Below, one piece after another: positions 58,301 through 64,000 of a stretch of 64,000 bases of DNA. Source of the stretch: Ancylostoma caninum (taxonomy: Eukaryota > Nematoda > Chromadorea > Rhabditida > Ancylostomatidae). The notes beneath the pieces are model-generated. The model worked only from the letters and a program-made list of their open reading frames with translations, was not told the DNA's origin and ran no database searches. The stretch is from the NCBI GenBank assembly GCA_037903475.1, contig JBAJFG010000490.1, forward strand, positions 78,204 through 142,203. The letters run 5' to 3'. Every line of letters begins with the position of its first letter. The stretch's first letter is position 1. The translations under genes were made by a program, and so were the position numbers.

Positions 58301-61039
58301 GGCCGGCTCGAAAATCAAACAATTAAATGGAAAATAGCACAGAACAAATGAAGTAAGTTGACGATATATACTTCTCCGTGAACATCAGGAGAGAAAAAAG
58401 AGACAGGAAAGAAAGGCATGGACAAAACTTATTAGTTCTGAGACTGCTTATATAAAATAGGCATGAAATTTTAAACGAAGTAGAAGAAAAGGAAAAAGCA
58501 GTTAACAAAAAATCTACCCTCTCCTATTTCCAACATGGAAATTTGAGAAATTAAATAGTAAAAGAAGAGATGAACATTGATAGGAGGCAAGGAAATCGTC
58601 AAATAGTCTAACGCTTCTGATAAATGCAACAGAATTTCCTTACTTCACATTTCATAGCTGACTTCTAAAAAATTACTAACAAGGGAAGTGCAACAGGCCA
58701 GACTCGCAAATCGGAATGAAACCTATCTGGCTTGAATCTTTGTTGGAGAGGGTGTTACAGTATATATTTCATTATTGCCCTCGATTCCACAAAACAAAAA
58801 TCCCACCACAGTACCATATGCGCTGCAGCACTCGTCCGTCAGCGACGATGTGGCCGAGTGGGGAGGATGCTGCACTGTCAGCTCGAGAGTTTGAACCCCG
58901 TCATGCGCACCTACCTGTTTTGCTCTCTCATTTTTTTATTCCCCCTGTGTTGTTGAAATCAAATTTAAAAGGTTAGAAGATAATACTTATCCTTACTGAC
59001 GCACTAGGCACGGAATAACTACGTTATATAAAACCTACTTTTCTCCCTCGATTAGCTATAAAGTAGCAGTCACTTTTCACGACTGTAACTCAAAATCTTT
59101 CCCACTCGGTTCATAATGTTCGAACCTTCACGCGTCGTGGCCCTTTTGTTGGCTCGGTTTGGTCCGGGTGATGGCAACTGTGCAACTCGTGATGAGCGGA
59201 AGTTGGCCGAAGCATTTGGAAGGATTTTTCTTGAGGCTGCTCACTGCGAGCTTACAATAGCAGATGAAGACGCTTCGTTACCCTTGGAAGGCGGCAGGGT
59301 ATACTGATTTAGATCCAGGCTCTTTCCTCACTCCAGTGGAAGCCTGCTTCCCCTCTGATCTCTGCAGTGAATGCGACTGTAATGATTGTAGCAGAATTTC
59401 TTTCATTGTCTGCGCGTATTGTTCTCACCGCTTTTGCTTTGAACACTTCATTGTCTGTGTGCACCGTTGCTGCCAGTAAATGCTTTCTCATTGACCATCC
59501 TTTTTTTGTTTTGAATGAAAATTTTACAATTTTCTAGCGACTCGAGGGAAAGCTGTACGATCACTAAACTACGTTCATAGCATAGTAGTTATTCTATAGC
59601 TAGTACGTCAGTAAAGACAAGTGTTGTCTTCTAGCCCTCCAAAATTGATTTCAATAACATAGGAGGAATAAAAAACAAAAATGCAAAACGAGTGTCAATG
59701 ACGGTATCCAAACCCTCGACCTCCTGCCTATCAGTCCGCATCCTCTCCACTCGGCCACCTCGTCGCTGACGGACTAGTGCTGCAACGCATATAGTACTGT
59801 GGTGGGATTTTTGTTTTTTGAAGCCGAGGGCAGTAACAAAATATATACTGCAACACCCTCTCCAACAAAGATTCAAGCCAGATAGGTTTCATCCCGATTT
59901 TCGAATATGGCCTCTTGCACTTCCCTTGTAAGTTACCCTATTAGGAAGGTGCTTTTCTTTCGACATTTTCTTCTCGATAAGTTTTCAAATAGCTCAACAA
60001 TATATTTAGGTTTTAAGACGTGTCTGGCGTTCACGACTTCGAAAAAGTGCGTACAATGGGAAAAATAAATAGATTCGTAAAATAATCCCAAGAGCCTCTA
60101 AGCACTTTCTTCTATCGCGCCAGCTATTTTTTCCCTCAGAATGCGGAAAAGTAGAGTAACAGGATTTAGTTTGAAATACGATGTAGATCACTTGAGGAGA
60201 CCCCCAATATTATTACACAGCACTCGAAACATCAACAAAAATACATGGAAAACACACCATTCGGGATCTGATACTCTCCTCCATGCACGAATTGGTGATT
60301 CAAATAATCAATCGCTTGACCAACCGCTGACACAAAGTCTCGAGCTTCTTTTTCTGATGAGAAGTTAAGGCCGTAAACCTAGAAGCAGAAAAGAAATCTT
60401 CAAAGAAAGGTGGAAAAACAAAAGAAAAGCTCTGGGTTCTCCAAAAGCCTTGTTTTCTCCTCTTTTTGTCTGCTCCTGCTGCAAAGCATTTGCAAGTAAC
60501 CAATGTTCAATGTTCACAACGTCTATGCTGACTAATCCCACTGGCGCCAGTATGACTGACATCCTCATTCTATTCAACAGTTTTCACATTCAATGTGATT
60601 CATTCTTCAACAACAGCACAGAACACACAAAGGGTAGAAAAATGCAAAACTAACCTGTCGTTGTTGGTAGAAAAATACAAAACTGACCTGTCGTTGTTCA
60701 TCTCTCCATTGATGGAACGTTGGAGTTGCTGTGTGATACTTGAGCTTGTGATGGATATTACAGTTCAGCACCCAAGCACCATCCTAAACCGACAAGGATC
60801 TCAATTTTTGGTTCAAAAACACAGCGAAAAGAAGCGAACACAAGAGTTTTCTCAAGATGATAATTTTTAGAGCAGTGAAGGAGAATTACCTGTTCCCTAA
60901 TGGCAATGATTCTAAACGTCTGTCGAGCGGCGTTATGCAAAATCTGGATACTTGAAAGTTGTCCTTCCGTACCATCCGGAGCCTGCCATTTTTTACGGGT
61001 TTCGTTGTAGATCATGACTTCTGCCGCTGCCGCAGCCAT
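52356..61039 (-). CDS. unc-34: Ena/VASP family actin regulator (UNC-34-like), 11 exons, 449 aa
   Basis: Minus-strand exons 61039-60890, 60783-60688, 60378-60258, 55701-55569, 54630-54522, 54332-54139, 54027-53927, 53844-53731, 53653-53518, 53447-53349 and 52452-52356; every phase agrees. Residues 1-~113 are an EVH1 domain (MIYNETRKKW; TFHQW; VYGLNFSSEKEARDF) with the ligand-binding aromatics Tyr11, Trp18 and Phe73, which bind FPPPP-type motifs. Exons 4-5 are a polar His/Gln/Ser/Asn linker. Exon 6 is the Pro-rich core with a run of nine prolines that recruits profilin-actin and SH3 proteins. EVH2 follows: LADQLRGAQLKK (G-actin binding, ~269-280), GDLLSELAATFNRKK (F-actin-binding-like, ~308-322) and the coiled-coil tetramerisation segment EINKAKQDIIEAFRTEL at the end. 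It promotes actin filament elongation at leading edges and growth cones. A TTTCAG lies 10 bp upstream of the ATG, consistent with SL trans-splicing, though an extra first exon coding M-S is also possible. Confidence 0.92.
56622..56655 (+). other. G-rich tract with quadruplex potential
   Basis: Runs of G (GGGGAAGGGAGGGGGGAGGG then GGTGGGG) satisfy the simple four-run G-quadruplex rule on the plus strand, i.e. the non-transcribed strand complement of the Ena/VASP intron. Function unknown. Confidence 0.5.
57174..57482 (-). CDS. Small two-TM ORF nested in the Ena/VASP intron
   Basis: A 102-codon minus-strand frame, same orientation as the host gene. After a basic stretch (MKNDQKRKKVPVAARM), two hydrophobic segments occur (about DLIVAGIISWIIVAWIFPW and SICDVLATLYVYYL), followed by a basic tail KHPRARKKFNPRD. 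The composition suits a small membrane protein, but there is no promoter, splice or poly(A) evidence, and a 62-codon frame lies antisense. Could be a retrocopy, a nested gene or chance. Confidence 0.3.
   Translation of the reverse strand: MLMWRSFHFLTFLLRMKNDQKRKKVPVAARMLISRARLNIMNKLTFDLIVAGIISWIIVAWIFPWKFSSICDVLATLYVYYLEITKHPRARKKFNPRDILPF
58683..58985 (+). repeat. tRNA-derived SINE-like repeat, copy 1
   Basis: About 300 bp, matched in reverse orientation at 59629-59937. A tRNA-Ser/Leu-like core contains an A-box TGGCCGAGTGG near 58852 and a B-box-like GAGTTTGAACCCC about 40 bp later. The 5' part (GAAACCTATCTGGCTTGAAT) and the T-rich 3' part (TTTTTTATTCCCCCTGTGTT) flank it. The tRNA-like part cannot form a full cloverleaf by eye, so it is not called a tRNA gene. 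Confidence 0.7.
59629..59937 (-). repeat. tRNA-derived SINE-like repeat, copy 2 (inverted)
   Basis: Reverse-complement copy of the repeat at 58683-58985, with A-box GGTGGCCGAGTGGAGAGG and B-box-like GAGGGTTTGGATACC, and the same flanking parts. Together the copies form a long inverted repeat with a ~640-bp loop inside the Ena/VASP pre-mRNA. Confidence 0.7.
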
Positions 61040-61049
61040 CGATGACTCA

Positions 61050-62109
61050 CTGAAACATTGTTGGATAACAAAGGGACCACAGAGACACTGAAAAAATGGA
61101 AAAGGACTTGTATTAGCCAGTAATTTTCCCTTACTAAAAATAACCATGTACAGCGGCAAATCATTACAGTCAATAAGGAAAAAAAAAGAAAATTTTGTAA
61201 AAACAAACATGGTACAGGATGACTACAACAGCATGGATTGAAAGCAGCAACCTCGGAGTCTAGTTATTAAATTCAGGCAAAAATCTAACGAGAAGAAATT
61301 ACCACTATCTTAATTATCTTATCATTAAAATCAGATTAAATAGTGCCAAATTGTTCCCTCAATAACTCGGATATACGCTTCTTGCTCCGAAGCTGCTTCA
61401 TCACAACCTAAGCTATTTCCAGAAAAAAAAACCATCTCTATTTGTTTTAGAGCACGAACAGAGCAGTGAGGATTAAATGTAGCGCCCATGATGACGCACG
61501 TTTCGTAAGTACTTTCGTTAACAATCCATTTCTTCGCGAGCATTAGTCGGGAAGGAAAAACTTAGATGAGATGAGAGCTAATAGCAAATCAACTGTGACC
61601 CTCTTCGCATTCTCCGAGAACTACGTGAAATTAGCTGAGCCTCAAAGACTAGTTTGAAACCGCAACGATAAAAGAAAGCCCTTTTTTCTGTGCACAGAAA
61701 TATTTGATCGGATTTTTTTCAACATCACAGAAGCTGAATTGATACCAAAATATAAACAAGGGGAGCAAGATCTAACATCCAAAAAAGGATTGAAAAAAAA
61801 GAGAATTCTCCATGAATTTGGAAGCGAGAACGTGTCGCGAGCATTAAAAAAGAGAGAAAAGAGAGAACTTTAAAAATTTAGACGGAATTATGGCTGAGTG
61901 AAAAATTTCGTGAGAAACGTGAAAAATATCCGAGAACAAAGGAATATCCAGGAACACCGGAAGATCCGATGGTCAAGAATAATCATCTTCCGTGCAATGT
62001 TTCGACCACAAATCAAAAAAAAACTGAAGCATTGAGATACCACCAGACGATAAGATGTTTTGAAACAATAACCTACACATTGTATTATTACTTGCTGCTT
62101 ATTATAATT
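61050..62109. other. 5' flank of the Ena/VASP gene
   Basis: AT-rich. No upstream coding exon ending ATGAG before a GT could be found here, favouring a trans-spliced start. Short open frames only. Confidence 0.4.
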
Positions 62110-62174
62110 ACCAGTCTGGCCGTCCGGCTGACGCCGGACTTCCAGACTTTTCCTAATGCTCGCTTCGCTCGCAT
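62110..62174 (-). repeat. Double-hairpin repeat module, copy 3 (inverted)
   Basis: CCAGTCTGGCC, GTCCGGCTGACGCCGGAC, TTCCAGACT, then GCTCGCTTCGCTCGC: the same order as the modules at 9145 and 13668, on the opposite strand. Outer arms AGTCTGG/CCAGACT and inner arms GTCCGGC/GCCGGAC are perfect. Confidence 0.8.
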
Positions 62175-62639
62175 GGCTTCATCCCTTCTTCATTAAAATA
62201 AAGTCACAGCTATTCCACATTTTTTGCTATAATGTGTCCCACACCCTTTCCATTGCTTTTTCTCATGTAAAAATGCACTTATCAAAGAGGATTAACCTCC
62301 TCGAAGCAATTTTATCATTTGCTCAACTGAAATAGCTTTTTGTAACTAAATATAACCGGTTGACCGCAGAAAATGGTCTATCATTCTTTGTTTGCTATAA
62401 CTGGTCAAGTGATAAGAGTCAGTTAGAACATATAAAGGTGGAGGGTGCGGTGTGTTCATAAACAAATGAGAAGAGAAGAACGCGGGGGAGGACGTAAGAA
62501 GAAAGGATTCACACGGATTGCATACTAATCCGCGCAGTGGTCTGACATCTAGTTTTTTTTAACAATTGATGTTAGACGCCATCAAATCGAGTTAACAAAT
62601 ATGGACCTAACTCATGACATTTCCCTGGTAGCTATATTT

Positions 62640-64000
62640 TCAGGCGCTCCTCCACTTTTGAGCGCAGGCGCAGCCCTATCACAGCAGTGGACCCGTCTCC
62701 CCCCACTTTGGGCGCCGGCGCACCCTTATCACAGTGGTGGACCCGTCTCCCCACTTTGGGCGCCGATGCACCCTTATCACAGTGGTGGACCCGTCTCCCC
62801 CCACTTTGGGCGCCGGCGCACCCTTATCACAGTGGTGGACCCGTCTCCCCCCACTTTGGGCGCCGGCGCACCCTTATCACAGTGGTGGACCCGTCTCCCC
62901 CCAATTTGGGCGCCGGCGCACCTTTATCACAGTGGTGGACCCGTCTCCCCCCACTTTGGGCGCCGGCGCACCTTATCACAGTTGGATCCCGTCTCCCCCC
63001 ACATTTGGGCGCCGGCGCAGCCTTATCACAGTGGTGGACCCGTCTCCCCCACATTGGGCGCCGGCGCACCTTATCACAGTGTGGACCCGTCTCCCCCCAC
63101 TTGGGCGCCGGCGCAGCCTTATCACAGTGGTGGACCCGTCTCCCCCCACATTGGGCGCCGGCGCACCCTTATCACAGTGGTGGACCCGTCTCCCCGCATT
63201 ATCACAGTTGGACCCATCTCCCCCCAGGGCGCCGGCGCACCCTTATCACAGTGGTGGACCCGTCTCCCCCCATTTTGGGCGCCGGCGCAGCCTTATCACA
63301 GTGGTGGACCCGTCTCCCCCCATTTTGGGCGCCGGCGCAGCCTTATCACAGTGGTGGACCCGTCTCCCCCCATTTTGGGCGCCGGCGCAGCCTTATCACA
63401 GTGGTGGACCCGTCTCCCCCCACTTTGGGCGCCGGCGCACCCTTATCACAGTGGTGGACCCGTTCTTCCCCCACTTTGGGCGCCGGCGCACCCTTATCAC
63501 AGTGGTGGACCCATCTCCCCCACTTTGGGCGCCGGCGCACCCTTATCACAGTGGTGGACCCGTCTCCCCCCATTTTGGGCGCCAGCGGCTCCTTATCACA
63601 GTGGTGGAGCCCGTTCTTCCCCACTTTGGGTGCCGGCGCACCCTTATCACAGTGGTGGACCCGTCTCCATCCACTTTGGGCGCCGGCGCACCCTTATCAC
63701 AGTGGTGGACCCGTCTCCCCCCACTTTGGGTGCCGGCGCACCCTTATCACAGTAATGGATCCGTCTCCCCACATTGAGCCCCGGCGCAGCCTTATCACAG
63801 TGATGGACCCGTCTCCCCCCACTTTGGGCGCCGGCGCACCCTTATCACAGTGGTGGACCCGTCTCCCCCCACTTTGGGTGCCGGCGCACCCTTATCACAG
63901 TGGTGGACCCGTCTCCATCCACTTTGGGCGCCGGCGCACCCTTATCACAGTGGTGGACCCGTCTCCCCCCACTTTGGGTGCCGGCGCACCCTTATCACAG
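62640..64000 (+). repeat. 50-bp GC-rich minisatellite array (type B), runs off the window
   Basis: About 26 units with a 50-bp period (CCCTTATCAC at 62771 and 62821), reading CCCTTATCACAGTGGTGGAC, CCGTCTCCCCCCACTTTGGG and CGCCGGCGCA; some units lose 1-7 bases. The core GCGCCGGCGC is a perfect palindrome. Frames of 384 and 347 codons run through it, but they result from the repeat lacking stops in several frames. The array continues past the window end. Confidence 0.95.

Larger units (their letters stand above)
55702..60257 (-). other. 4.6-kb intron 3 of the Ena/VASP gene
   Basis: Separates the last EVH1 exon from the linker exons. It holds an inverted pair of SINE-like repeats (58683-58985, 59629-59937), a G-rich tract (56622-56655) and a two-TM ORF (57174-57482). 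Other short frames (for example 56214-56543 on -) have no support. Confidence 0.7.

Noticed and set aside
58840..58920. Possible tRNA-Ser gene
   Set aside because: A-box and B-box are present, but the arms do not pair into a complete cloverleaf and the same sequence recurs inverted with common flanks, so a tRNA-derived repeat fits better.
62601..63777. Very long plus-strand ORFs (384 and 347 codons, Pro/Ser/His-rich)
   Set aside because: They lie wholly in the 50-bp minisatellite; overlapping frames are all open because units lack stops, and there is no start context or splice support.
62640..64000. CRISPR-like regular repeat
   Set aside because: Direct tandem units without unique spacers in a eukaryotic genome; it is a minisatellite.

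Overview
The window is eukaryotic nuclear DNA, and it reads as a nematode, most likely a clade V / strongylid worm such as a hookworm. Genes are split into small exons with GT donors and TTTCAG-type acceptors, 3' ends carry AATAAA, and AT-rich intergenic DNA is full of mariner relics, MITE-like inverted repeats and GC-rich minisatellites. A clear Ena/VASP orthologue and a clear RNase T2 support an animal. The species cannot be read from the sequence. No rRNA gene, intact tRNA gene, CRISPR array or bacterial operon was seen. All gene models were spliced by eye from donor/acceptor signals and reading-frame phase.

Layout. 1-5.3 kb: repeats (an eroded minisatellite at 1.34-2.07 kb; a ~965-bp fold-back at 4.07-5.04 kb). 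5.39-7.68 kb (+): a small membrane-protein gene. 8.23-8.96 kb: a 59-bp minisatellite. 10.0-10.75 kb (-): a single-pass membrane protein. 11.5-12.3 kb: a palindromic element with an attached ORF. 14.26-15.24 kb (-): a five-exon secreted protein. 15.6-16.9 kb: a dead mariner. 17.5-18.0 kb (+): a secreted precursor with an RAKR site before a 33-residue Cys/Gly-rich peptide. 19.1-32.8 kb (+): a tandem cluster of four paralogous two-repeat cysteine-rich secreted-protein genes with identical exon phases and a common promoter layout. 36.2-36.6 kb (+): two exons of an unidentified gene. 37.5-43.0 kb (-): a secreted RNase T2 whose 3.85-kb second intron holds a mariner-derived fold-back. 43.8-45.05 kb: another dead mariner. 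45-52 kb: little beyond a MITE and a two-exon fragment. 52.36-61.04 kb (-): an 11-exon Ena/VASP (UNC-34-like) gene whose 4.6-kb third intron carries an inverted pair of tRNA-derived SINE-like repeats and a small two-TM ORF. 62.64 kb to the end: a 50-bp minisatellite related to the arrays at 1.3, 8.2 and 13.1 kb.

The most distinctive content is 14-33 kb: six predicted secreted proteins in under 19 kb. The four cysteine-rich paralogues share an upstream block (an ATGCAAAT-like octamer 104-128 bp before the TATA motif, and ATGAATTTCAAAT starting exactly 26 bp before TTATAAGG). This points to a co-regulated secreted effector or defence family that I cannot assign to a named family. The Ena/VASP and RNase T2 genes are conserved housekeeping or developmental genes.
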